Below, piece by piece: positions 23,821 through 31,547 of a stretch of 64,000 bases of DNA. Within the stretch, counting starts at the first letter, position 1, and the number at the start of each line of letters is the position of its first letter. The notes beneath the pieces are model-generated. The model was not told the origin of the DNA and ran no database searches. It was given only the letters and a program-made list of their open reading frames with translations. The DNA is from Methylotenera_A sp040079935 (GTDB lineage: Bacteria; Pseudomonadota; Gammaproteobacteria; Burkholderiales; Methylophilaceae): positions 19,383 to 83,382 of the forward strand of contig JBEBJI010000008.1 in assembly GCA_040079935.1 (NCBI GenBank). The letters are read 5' to 3'. A program made the translations under genes and the position numbers.

Positions 23821-24957
23821 TTGCGATTTGCATTTATCATTTTTAAGTATTTCCCGTTTGGCGGCATGCAACGCGATATGCTGCGCACCGCTAACGAGTT
23901 GGTAAAGCGCGGTCATGCGGTAGAAATTTTTTGCTTAAGTTGGCAGGGTGATGCCCCAGCCAATATAAAAGTACACGTGTTGCCGCAAACGGGTTGGCTT
24001 AATTATCAGCGTTATCAACAATTTATCGCTGTGACTTTTAAGCAGATTAACGCGGGCAAATTTGACTATGTTTTTGGCTACAATCGCATGGCTGGGTTAG
24101 ATGCGCATTTTGCCGCCGACCCTTGTTTCATTGAGCGTGCGCATCAACAACGCAATTTTTTGTATCAACTTTTGCCGCGCTTTAAATGGTTTGCTGCGTG
24201 CGAAAAAGCGGTGTTTGCAAGTGACTCACCAACACAAATTTTGGCGGTCGCGCTCACCGAAAAGCCGCATTTTTTAAAATGGTATGGCACGCAAAGCACA
24301 CGTTTTCATTACATCCCACCATTTTTATCACCTGAGCGATTTAAGTTGGAAGATAAAGCAATAATGCGCAAACATCTGCGCGATGTATTTCATTTTGGTG
24401 CAGATGATTTTGTGTTTTTGCTCACGGGTTCTGGTTTTGCCATGAAGGGTTTGGATCGCGCGATTTTAGCGTTAAAAGCTTTACCAACTGCTCTGCAAGT
24501 CAATACTCGCCTGGTCGCGGTGGGGCAAGATAATCCTAAGCAATTTCAAAAAATGACGAAAAAATTAGGTCTAGAAAATAATGTTGTGATTTCAAAAGGT
24601 CGCCCAGATATACCGCAATTGATGCAAGGTGCGGATGTGTGTTTACATCCCGCGTATCGTGAAAATACAGGGCTTGTGATACTCGAAGGCATGGCGTGTG
24701 GTGCGCCAATGCTGGTGACGGCGAGTTGTGGTTACGCGCACCACGTGGCGGATGCAAATGCGGGTATTGTGAGCGAAATGCCGTTTGACCAAGCACAATT
24801 TAATGCACAATTTTTATCAATGCGACAATCTGACCAAAAACAAACTTGGTCTGCCAACGGTTTAACTTATGTAAAAACCATTATGAAAGCCAATGACGGT
24901 AGCGCTGAAGCGGAGATTTTAATTGCGCTGGCGACAGAAAAGCTAAAAGCAAAATGA
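23821..24957 (+). CDS. waaG: LPS core glucosyltransferase I (WaaG)
   Basis: The 378-residue GT4 protein aligns along its length with E. coli WaaG: FKYFPFGGMQRDMLRTANEL, FDYVFGYNRMAGLDAHFAADPCF, GSGFAMKGLDRAI, VAVGQDNPKQF, and the nucleotide-sugar site HPAYRENTGLVILEGMACG. WaaG transfers the first outer-core hexose onto HepII. The start is TTG at 23821, required to keep the conserved first strand. Its end overlaps waaP by 4 bp. The segment ALQVNTRL resembles the dispersed element, but E. coli has SLRHNTLL at the same place. Confidence 0.94.
   Translation: MRFAFIIFKYFPFGGMQRDMLRTANELVKRGHAVEIFCLSWQGDAPANIKVHVLPQTGWLNYQRYQQFIAVTFKQINAGKFDYVFGYNRMAGLDAHFAADPCFIERAHQQRNFLYQLLPRFKWFAACEKAVFASDSPTQILAVALTEKPHFLKWYGTQSTRFHYIPPFLSPERFKLEDKAIMRKHLRDVFHFGADDFVFLLTGSGFAMKGLDRAILALKALPTALQVNTRLVAVGQDNPKQFQKMTKKLGLENNVVISKGRPDIPQLMQGADVCLHPAYRENTGLVILEGMACGAPMLVTASCGYAHHVADANAGIVSEMPFDQAQFNAQFLSMRQSDQKQTWSANGLTYVKTIMKANDGSAEAEILIALATEKLKAK
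24489..24515 (+). repeat. Doubtful element-like stretch inside waaG
   Basis: TGCTCTGCAAGTCAATACTC matches the left arm and part of the core. The encoded ALQVNT aligns with native residues of E. coli WaaG, and the right arm is absent. Ancestral coding similarity is as likely as a decayed insertion. Confidence 0.2.
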
Positions 24958-25778
24958 AAAACCTGCCAAAAAATATATTGGTTGTACCTGACGAAATTAA
25001 ACAGCATTTGCAAGGAGATGCGTTTGAAGCGCTGATGCAAATTCGTGGCAAAGCCTTTAGGGACGTGCCTGGGCGCAAAACCATACAAGTTGCTTTGGGC
25101 AAAAAAAGTTACTTTATTAAACAACATTTTGGCGTAGGCTGGGGCGAGATTTTCAAAAGTATAATTTCGTTCAAAATACCAATTTTAGGCGCGATGACAG
25201 AAGTCAGCGCGATTCAAAAGCTCAACGAAATTGGTATCCCAACCACGCCGCTAGTGGCTTATGGGCAGCGCGGCTATAGCCCAGCTTCTATGCGGTCTTT
25301 CGTGATGACGGAAGATCTGGGTGATATTTTAACCTTGGAAGATATTTGTGTGGCATGGTTGGAAGCCACACCAAATAAGGCTTGTAGGTCAGCTGTTTTT
25401 AAAGCTTTAGCGCAGTTGGCGGCAAAATTTCACAGCGCTGGTTTATGCCATCGCGATTTTTATTTATGTCATTTTGTGGTTAAAAAAGCTGAGTTTGAAA
25501 ACGACCATTTGAACTTGCATTTAATCGATTTGCATCGCATGTTGCAAGGTCAGCAGCCCAATAGCAGCGCGGTGATGAAGGACATTGCAGGTTTGTATTT
25601 CTCCACGCAACAAATTGGCTTGGGCGCAGAAGATTGGCAAGTTTTTAAGCAACATTATCTACTGCAAAGTGATGGTTTTTGGGCGCAAGTTGAAGCGCGC
25701 GCAACTAATTTATTGACCAAATTTAACAGCGAAAAATTTCAAAAACGATTAGCAGAAGAGAAATCCGCGCTAGATTAG
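24954..25778 (+). CDS. waaP: LPS heptose I kinase (WaaP)
   Basis: The 274-residue protein matches WaaP/RfaP. It shows GEVFRE-like IRGKAFRDVPGRKTIQV, the lysine strand KKSYFIKQHFGVGWGEIFK, the linker IPILGAMTEVSAIQKL, the hinge FVMTEDLGDILTLED, the catalytic loop HRDFYLCHF (Asp near residue 163) and the metal-binding IDLHR. It phosphorylates HepI of the inner core, important for outer-membrane strength. It overlaps waaG by 4 bp and converges with the acyltransferase gene, also overlapping by 4 bp. Confidence 0.95.
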   Translation: MKNLPKNILVVPDEIKQHLQGDAFEALMQIRGKAFRDVPGRKTIQVALGKKSYFIKQHFGVGWGEIFKSIISFKIPILGAMTEVSAIQKLNEIGIPTTPLVAYGQRGYSPASMRSFVMTEDLGDILTLEDICVAWLEATPNKACRSAVFKALAQLAAKFHSAGLCHRDFYLCHFVVKKAEFENDHLNLHLIDLHRMLQGQQPNSSAVMKDIAGLYFSTQQIGLGAEDWQVFKQHYLLQSDGFWAQVEARATNLLTKFNSEKFQKRLAEEKSALD

Positions 25779-26632
25779 TTAAGCGTAGAACTTTCTTTGC
25801 CCAGTGCGTGACGCCTTTGTTTATGACGGTTATATCGCCATAAATATTGCGTAGGTTTTTGTGCAACTTGTTGTTCAATCGCCTTATTTAACAAGGCTGG
25901 TGTGGCGATGGATTCCACCTTTTGTAGGTGAATTTCGTAGCCCTTCCCATTTTCTAGACGCTCTCCATAAGCCATAATCACTGACGCACCAGTTTTTTCA
26001 GCCAGCTTGCTGGCGAGCGTCATGGTGTATGCCGGTTTGCCAAAAAAATCTGCCCATTCGCCTTCGCCCGCGGCGGGGATTTGATCGGGCAAAATACCAA
26101 TGGCTTCGCCGCGTTTAAGTGCTTGCATCAGCTTGCGCACACCGCCAGCATTGGCTTCGGCAAGTGTTACACCAGTGCGCGTGCGACCAGTTTGTATGAG
26201 CGGCATCAGCCACTTCATTTTAGGCTGGCGATACAGTACGGTGATAGGGTGCTTGCTACCGTAGTAAATGGAAGTGATTTCAAAACAGCCCAAATGTGGC
26301 GTGAGAAAAATAATGCCCTTGCCCATAGCAAGCGCTTTTTCGACGACATTCCAGTCATGCACATGCTTAACTGAGGCTAATAATTCAGGTTCTTTTTTTT
26401 GCCAAATGGCGAGTGTTTCTAACATAGCTTTTCCAGTTTCAGAAATGTTAGTTTTTAGGGTGTTTTCAAGCGTGGTTTTGTCACTAAAAAGCGTACTTTG
26501 TGTGAGATTTTTGCGCTGGATTTTTGCAGCTGCAGGTGTGCACCAATGCGCTACCCAGCCTAGCGCCTTGCCTAAACGGTGCACGGTGGGAAGCGGCAAC
26601 AATGCGAGAAATTTTGCAAGCAAATTGAACAT
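25775..26632 (-). CDS. Lipid A biosynthesis lauroyl/myristoyl acyltransferase-like (LpxL/HtrB family)
   Basis: The 285-residue protein has the HtrB-type start (hydrophobic helix LLAKFLALLPLPTVHRLGKALG) and the catalytic H-x4-E in TPHLGCFEITS near residue 113. It also has the LpxL/M motif VLYRQPKMKWL, a GILPDQIPAAGEGEWADFFG substrate loop, and the end PTQYLWRYNRHKQRR. These enzymes add secondary acyl chains to Kdo-lipid A at the inner membrane. It could be the lauroyl or the myristoyl enzyme; the sequence alone does not decide. It lies opposite to the core genes, with its end overlapping waaP. Confidence 0.88.
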   Translation of the reverse strand: MFNLLAKFLALLPLPTVHRLGKALGWVAHWCTPAAAKIQRKNLTQSTLFSDKTTLENTLKTNISETGKAMLETLAIWQKKEPELLASVKHVHDWNVVEKALAMGKGIIFLTPHLGCFEITSIYYGSKHPITVLYRQPKMKWLMPLIQTGRTRTGVTLAEANAGGVRKLMQALKRGEAIGILPDQIPAAGEGEWADFFGKPAYTMTLASKLAEKTGASVIMAYGERLENGKGYEIHLQKVESIATPALLNKAIEQQVAQKPTQYLWRYNRHKQRRHALGKESSTLN

Positions 26633-26761
26633 GTTTTATTAGCAGATTGTAGCTGATATTTAGTGCTGAATGGCTTTTTCGCGCAATTGGCCTGAAGTGC
26701 AACAGTCAAAAGCCTGATAAAATGACGTTTGAATTGTGTTGTGTTATGTTATGGAGCTAAG

Positions 26762-27541
26762 TTGTTGACCTTTGTTGCAGATAAATATTCAGATGTATTA
26801 AATAAAAATCAATTAGATACCTTTGATAAGGTATGGAATTGCCAAGTGAATTGGTTTGAAGAGCCCAATGAGCGGCGTGGCGGCTGGAGCGGTGTTGGGC
26901 GTATTGAGTTACTGCAGGTGGATGGTAAAAAGTTTGGCGGTTTTTTAAAAAAACAAGATAAACATTGCCGCACTTCATTTTTGCATCCAATCAATGGCGT
27001 GCCAACTTTTCAGCGTGAGTTTGAGATGATGCAGTATCTTGCAAAAATGGGTGTACGTGCGCCAGAAGTGATGTTGTTTGGGCGCAATCCGACTGGCGAT
27101 TTAAAGACGACTTTGCTTACTAGAGAGCTGGAAGGTTTTGTGCCGCTAGAAGTATTAACCGAGCAAATGTTTGCTAAAAATCGTGCACCAATCAACGCGC
27201 AGCGAGACGTGTTACAAGCTGTGGCAAGCCTTGCAAGACAATTGCATGCAGCCAAGGTGCAACATCGCTCGTTTTACCCCAAGCATATTTTTGTGAACAT
27301 GACACAAGCAGATTCGCCGCAGGTGGCGGTGATAGATCTCGAAAAATCCAGGATAAATCGCGTTCCATTTTTGCGTAGCTTAATCGATTTGGCGGTGTTA
27401 AATCGCCATGCAAAATATTGGAGCAGAACGCAGCGCATGTATTTTTATTTGCAATATTTAGGCTTAAAAAAACTCACACCTTACGCAAAATGGCTGTGTA
27501 GGCGCGTAGTAAAACGTTCTAATCGAGTAAAACACAAGTAA
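26762..27541 (+). CDS. InaA-like LPS kinase family protein
   Basis: The start is placed at TTG 26762, which has GGAG 5 bp upstream; a longer frame lacks support. The 259-residue protein resembles InaA and the Kdo/WaaP kinase clan: VNWFEEPNERRGGWSGVGRI, GVPTFQREFEMMQYLAKMGV, the catalytic-loop counterpart HRSFYPKHIFV and VIDLEKSRINR. The catalytic loop reads HRSF instead of HRDF, as in E. coli InaA (HGCCYVRH), so activity differs from WaaP or is lost. In P. aeruginosa a similar gene lies in the core locus (WapG/WapQ region). It is probably a core-sugar kinase or helper. Confidence 0.8.
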   Translation: MLTFVADKYSDVLNKNQLDTFDKVWNCQVNWFEEPNERRGGWSGVGRIELLQVDGKKFGGFLKKQDKHCRTSFLHPINGVPTFQREFEMMQYLAKMGVRAPEVMLFGRNPTGDLKTTLLTRELEGFVPLEVLTEQMFAKNRAPINAQRDVLQAVASLARQLHAAKVQHRSFYPKHIFVNMTQADSPQVAVIDLEKSRINRVPFLRSLIDLAVLNRHAKYWSRTQRMYFYLQYLGLKKLTPYAKWLCRRVVKRSNRVKHK

Positions 27542-27590
27542 TTGTTATAATGATGGATTATAAGTATTCCAATATTTTTAGGTAACCAGA

Positions 27591-28271
27591 ATGGCAAAGA
27601 CAAAAGAAGCGCCCATAAAGCTAGAATTTTCGAACAAATATACACGGGAGCATTCGCAATATTATTACGAAAAGCATCGTCGCGGTATCGAGCCACGGCT
27701 TTCGCATTGGCGCGATGTGCAGCTTGCACGTAAAGCCCTAAAAATAGCGGGTGAGCCACAAAAAGTGCTTGATTTGCCTTGTGGTGCTGGTCGTTTTTGG
27801 CCAACGCTGGCAGAGAACCCAACCCGTACCGTAATTGGCGCAGATAATTCGGCTGACATGGTGGCGGTTGCGACAGAAAATTGCCCCAAAGAAATTGCTT
27901 CGCGTTTTAGTGGTATGCAAACCTCGGCATTTGCCATTGATTTGCCTGATAACGCGGTAGATAGCATATTTAGCATGCGCTTAATGCACCATATCGGTCA
28001 ATCGGCACACCGAGTTGCGATGCTGAAAGAGTTTCATCGTGTAGCAAAAGATACGGTGATTATCTCGCTTTGGGTGGATGGCAATTTTAAAGCTTGGCAG
28101 CGCATGCGCTCTGAAAAGCGCCACCCGCGCGGGCCGAACCAAAATCGCTTTTTAATTCCCGCCAAACAAATTGAGCAAGAGTTTGCGGAAGCAGGCTTTG
28201 CAATCGTTGATTCGTTAGATTTTCTACCGCTTTACGCCATGTGGCGCGTGTATGTTTTGCGTAAAAAATAG
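27591..28271 (+). CDS. SAM-dependent methyltransferase (class I) in LPS core locus
   Basis: The 226-residue soluble protein has motif I VLDLPCGAGRFWPTL near residue 56, motif II VIGADNS, and motif post-II DLPDNAVDSIFSMRLMHHI (about 123-141), placing it in the Methyltransf_11 group. The very basic N-terminus and the end YAMWRVYVLRKK are unremarkable. Its location between two sugar kinases suggests methylation of an LPS-core or lipid substrate, as an inference from context only. Confidence 0.82.
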   Translation: MAKTKEAPIKLEFSNKYTREHSQYYYEKHRRGIEPRLSHWRDVQLARKALKIAGEPQKVLDLPCGAGRFWPTLAENPTRTVIGADNSADMVAVATENCPKEIASRFSGMQTSAFAIDLPDNAVDSIFSMRLMHHIGQSAHRVAMLKEFHRVAKDTVIISLWVDGNFKAWQRMRSEKRHPRGPNQNRFLIPAKQIEQEFAEAGFAIVDSLDFLPLYAMWRVYVLRKK

Positions 28272-28288
28272 ATTTTCATTATTCAAGT

Positions 28289-29725
28289 TTGCAACAAATT
28301 TATTTAAAAAACGCATCACCCATTCATGTGGAAACCGTTGTCAGGACGGTGCCACATCAGCGTGAAGTTGTGCGCGGCACATGGCAAGATGCACATGGCA
28401 AAGCGCAAAAAATTTACGCTAAATTTTTTTTTGGTGCCCGCGCAGCGCAACATTATGCGCGCGATTTGTCTGGCATTACTGATTTAGTTGCTGCGAAAAT
28501 TCCCACACCACCTTTGTTATTTCAAGGGCAAGATGCGTCAGGTTTGGCTTATATCCTGATATTTTCTGAAATTCAAAATGCCTTGAATGCCGAAGAATCT
28601 TGGCAAAATTTAGATGAAAAAGCACGTTTTAATTTAGCCAAAAGATTGGTTGCCGAAATCGCCAAACATCACAATGCAGGTTTATTGCAGACCGATTTGT
28701 ACCTTAAAAATTTCCTCGTTGATAACGATAAAATTTATACGTTAGATGGCGATGGTATACGTAAATTCACACGCTTAAGTCAGCAGCGAGCGCTGAAAAA
28801 TTTGAGTGTTTTGTTGTCAAAATTTGACGTGCTGGAAGTGGAGGTTTGGCTGGCAGATTTGCTAAAAGCATATGCAGAAGATAGAGGCTGGGGAACCTTG
28901 CGAGATGCGGGCTCGATTAAAAAAATGACGAATACGCATCGCCAAAAAGTAGCCAGTCATTATGCTGATAAAAAAGTATTTAGGCAATGTGCAGATGTGA
29001 AAAGTTATGCTCTGGAAAGCTCATGGATATTGGTCTGCAGGGCATATGAAAATATCGATTTTTCTGGCAATTTAGATGCATTATTGACTGAGCAAAACCT
29101 GTTAAAAAGAGGCAACACATGCACGGTGGCGCTGGCAGAAATTGATGGTAAAAAAGCGGTGATTAAGCGCTATAACATCAAAAATTTTTGGCATGGGTTA
29201 AGTCGCGCTGTACGGCAAACTCGCGCTGCGGCTTCTTGGGCAAATGCGCATCGTTTGAAAATTTTAGGTATTGCTACTGTGCAGCCTATTGCCTTAATTG
29301 AAAACCCAAATTTTGGTTTTTTAAATGGCAAAGCTTACTTTTTGGCAGAATATATCGATGCGCCTGATGCCGCGGAGTTTTTTTCAAAAACGCATAATAA
29401 AAAAGCGCGCGCAGATGCGGTAAAGAACATCGTCATACTGTTTTACAAGCTATTTTTGCTAAAAATTTCGCATGGTGACATGAAAGCGACCAATATCAAA
29501 ATGCTAGATAACAAGCCAGTGCTGATTGATTTGGATAGTATGCAACAACATCGTTTTGACGCATTTGCGCTAACTGCTCACGTGCGCGATTTGCGCCGAT
29601 TTATGCAAAATTGGCAAGACGACAATGCACTGTATAATGCCTTTGTGGAGACATATAGAGTGATTTACGAAGACTTCGAACCGCTTGAGAAAGCGGGTAT
29701 TTTCCAAAACAAAGAGATAGCATAA
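28289..29725 (+). CDS. Tandem LPS-kinase-like protein (two kinase domains)
   Basis: The 478-residue protein contains two protein-kinase-like halves. The first has the loop QTDLYLKNFLVDNDKIYTLDGDG (about residues 134-156). The second has KKAVIKRYNIKNFWH and HGDMKATNIKMLDNKPVLIDLD (about 393-414). The second keeps HGD and DLD. The first reads QTD instead of HxD but keeps DGD. Proteins of this shape occur in the P. aeruginosa core locus (PA5006-like). A palindromic element (29006-29046) encodes SYALESSWILVCRAY exactly in the linker between the halves. The start is TTG 28289. It probably phosphorylates heptose in the core; which residue is unknown. Confidence 0.78.
   Translation: MQQIYLKNASPIHVETVVRTVPHQREVVRGTWQDAHGKAQKIYAKFFFGARAAQHYARDLSGITDLVAAKIPTPPLLFQGQDASGLAYILIFSEIQNALNAEESWQNLDEKARFNLAKRLVAEIAKHHNAGLLQTDLYLKNFLVDNDKIYTLDGDGIRKFTRLSQQRALKNLSVLLSKFDVLEVEVWLADLLKAYAEDRGWGTLRDAGSIKKMTNTHRQKVASHYADKKVFRQCADVKSYALESSWILVCRAYENIDFSGNLDALLTEQNLLKRGNTCTVALAEIDGKKAVIKRYNIKNFWHGLSRAVRQTRAAASWANAHRLKILGIATVQPIALIENPNFGFLNGKAYFLAEYIDAPDAAEFFSKTHNKKARADAVKNIVILFYKLFLLKISHGDMKATNIKMLDNKPVLIDLDSMQQHRFDAFALTAHVRDLRRFMQNWQDDNALYNAFVETYRVIYEDFEPLEKAGIFQNKEIA
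29006..29046 (-). repeat. Palindromic element, copy 9 (in frame, linker of tandem kinase)
   Basis: The outer arms TATGCTCTG and CAGGGCATA pair (one T-G), and the core is read as CATGGATATTGG on the plus strand. It encodes ALESSWILVCRA between the two kinase domains. Confidence 0.92.
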
Positions 29726-29737
29726 AGAGCTGAATTA

Positions 29738-31456
29738 ATGATTGTATTAGGACTTTCTGGCGCATTAGGTCATGACGCTTCAGCCGCGATTTTAATTGAT
29801 GGCAAAATTATTGCGGCAGCAGAAGAAGAGCGTTTTATTCGCGATAAACACGCGAAGAACAAATTTCCGTATGAAGCGGCGAAATTTTGCTTAAAACAAG
29901 CGGGAATTAAACCAGAAGACGTCGATATTGTCGCGTTTCCGTATGCGGAAATTCCGCTTAGCACAAATGCGCGTTGGCATTATGCCAAACGCCATTGGTA
30001 TGCGCCAGATCGCGCTTTGGATGCGATATTTAACGGCAATCGTCGTTTCCGCCGTAACCGCGATAAGTCATTGAAATTAATGACGGAGCTAGGGTTAACA
30101 AACGCTAAATTCGTGCCAGTAGAACACCATTTGGCGCACGCTTCCAGCGCTTATCATTTAAGCGGATTTAAAGAAAAAACCGCGATTGTCGGCATCGATG
30201 GCAAGGGCGAATACGCGACGACGTTTTTTGGCTACGGCGAAAACGGTAAAATCCACAAAATAAAAGAATTTTACGACCCCGATTCGCTCGGTGGTTTGTA
30301 TGGTGCGATTACCGAGTTTTTGGGTTTCGACATGCTCGATGGCGAGTTCAAAGTCATGGGTATGGCGCCGTTTGGCGATGCCAGCAAATACGATTTTTCG
30401 CGCTTGGCCAAGTTTGAAAATGGTGAGTTAATCATCAATACCGAATACGTGAATGTAGTGGGTTTGCGTCGTTACAAAGAAAACGGTAAAGGTTATTACT
30501 TTACGCAAAAACTTATCGACTGGCTGGGCCCAAAGCGCAGTGGCGACGAAATTGATGACCCATATATTCACTATGCTGCTTCGGTGCAAGCTTTGCTAGA
30601 AAAAATTGCGTTGGAGATGATTGAATATTATCTAGGTGGCATTGTTAAAGAAACAGGCAAAATTGCCATGGCGGGCGGCGTTGCGTTAAATGTTAAATTA
30701 AATCAACGTATTATCGCGCTGCCAAACGTGAGGGAATTGTTCGTACAGCCCGCTTCTGGCGATAACGGCACAAGTTTGGGCGCGGCGACTTACGCGGCAC
30801 ATTTGGTGGGTGAAACCATCCACAAAATGGAACACGCGTATTTGGGGCCGAGTTTTACCTCAGAAGAGTGTCTAGAAGCGTGTAAGCAGCATCCCGCTAA
30901 GCCAATAACCACGAGGGTTACAGAGGCGCCTAAAAAGGCGGCCGAATTGCTCGCAGCAGGAAATCCGCTCGCTTGGTTTCAAGGTCGCATGGAGTTTGGT
31001 CCGCGTTCGCTGGGTTGCCGCAGTATTTTGGGCGACCCAAGTTATCCAGGCGTTGCCGACCGCATTAACGCACAAATTAAATATCGGGAGCGCTGGCGGC
31101 CATTTTGTCCGAGCATGCTCGACACAGTGGCCGAAGATATTTTGCAAACCTCGCACCCCGCGCCATATATGACGTTTACGTTTGATGTAAACCCTGCTTG
31201 GAATGCGCGTATTCCTGAGGTTGTGCACGAGGATGGCACGGCGCGTGCGCAAGTGGTGACGCGCGAGACGAATCCCCGCTATTACGAGCTGATTGAGCAT
31301 TTAGAAAAGTTGCGCGGCAACGCGGTGGTGCTGAATACTTCGCTTAATCGGCGCGGCGAACCGATGATTTGCTCGCCCACCGACGCGCTAAATATGTTTT
31401 ATGGCTGCGATTTGGAATACCTCATGATGGAAGATATTTTGGTTACTAAAGCCTAA
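29738..31456 (+). CDS. Carbamoyltransferase (NodU/CmcH/WapO family)
   Basis: The 572-residue enzyme starts IVLGLSGALGHDASAAILIDG and has the family histidines in VPVEHHLAHASSAYHLSGF, the metal/nucleotide loop IVGIDGKGEYATT, and a C-terminal YrdC-like half with AMAGGVALNVKLNQRI and the end YRERWRPFCPSML, LNTSLNRRGEPMI. It transfers carbamoyl from carbamoyl phosphate via an adenylate. In P. aeruginosa WapO, encoded in the equivalent place, carbamoylates HepII of the LPS core. carAB at 58.7-63 kb makes the donor. The product role in the core is inferred from context. Confidence 0.9.
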   Translation: MIVLGLSGALGHDASAAILIDGKIIAAAEEERFIRDKHAKNKFPYEAAKFCLKQAGIKPEDVDIVAFPYAEIPLSTNARWHYAKRHWYAPDRALDAIFNGNRRFRRNRDKSLKLMTELGLTNAKFVPVEHHLAHASSAYHLSGFKEKTAIVGIDGKGEYATTFFGYGENGKIHKIKEFYDPDSLGGLYGAITEFLGFDMLDGEFKVMGMAPFGDASKYDFSRLAKFENGELIINTEYVNVVGLRRYKENGKGYYFTQKLIDWLGPKRSGDEIDDPYIHYAASVQALLEKIALEMIEYYLGGIVKETGKIAMAGGVALNVKLNQRIIALPNVRELFVQPASGDNGTSLGAATYAAHLVGETIHKMEHAYLGPSFTSEECLEACKQHPAKPITTRVTEAPKKAAELLAAGNPLAWFQGRMEFGPRSLGCRSILGDPSYPGVADRINAQIKYRERWRPFCPSMLDTVAEDILQTSHPAPYMTFTFDVNPAWNARIPEVVHEDGTARAQVVTRETNPRYYELIEHLEKLRGNAVVLNTSLNRRGEPMICSPTDALNMFYGCDLEYLMMEDILVTKA

Positions 31457-31481
31457 AAATGCACAATAATAGGTTATTGGT

Positions 31482-31510
31482 TTGACGACATGCCCTGCTT
31501 TGGGGATAAT
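31482..31510 (+). promoter_or_regulatory. Sigma-70 promoter of edd-eda
   Basis: TTGACG and GATAAT with a 17-bp spacer, 38 bp before the edd start codon. The spacer contains CATGCCCTGC, half of a palindromic-element arm, without the core. Confidence 0.7.
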
Positions 31511-31547
31511 TGAGTCAGTTCGTTAATCCCTGTAGGTCTTATATAAA

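Noticed and set aside
31488..31504. CATGCCCTGC in the edd promoter spacer as a palindromic element copy
   Set aside because: Only one arm is present with no core or second arm, so it is not counted as a copy.
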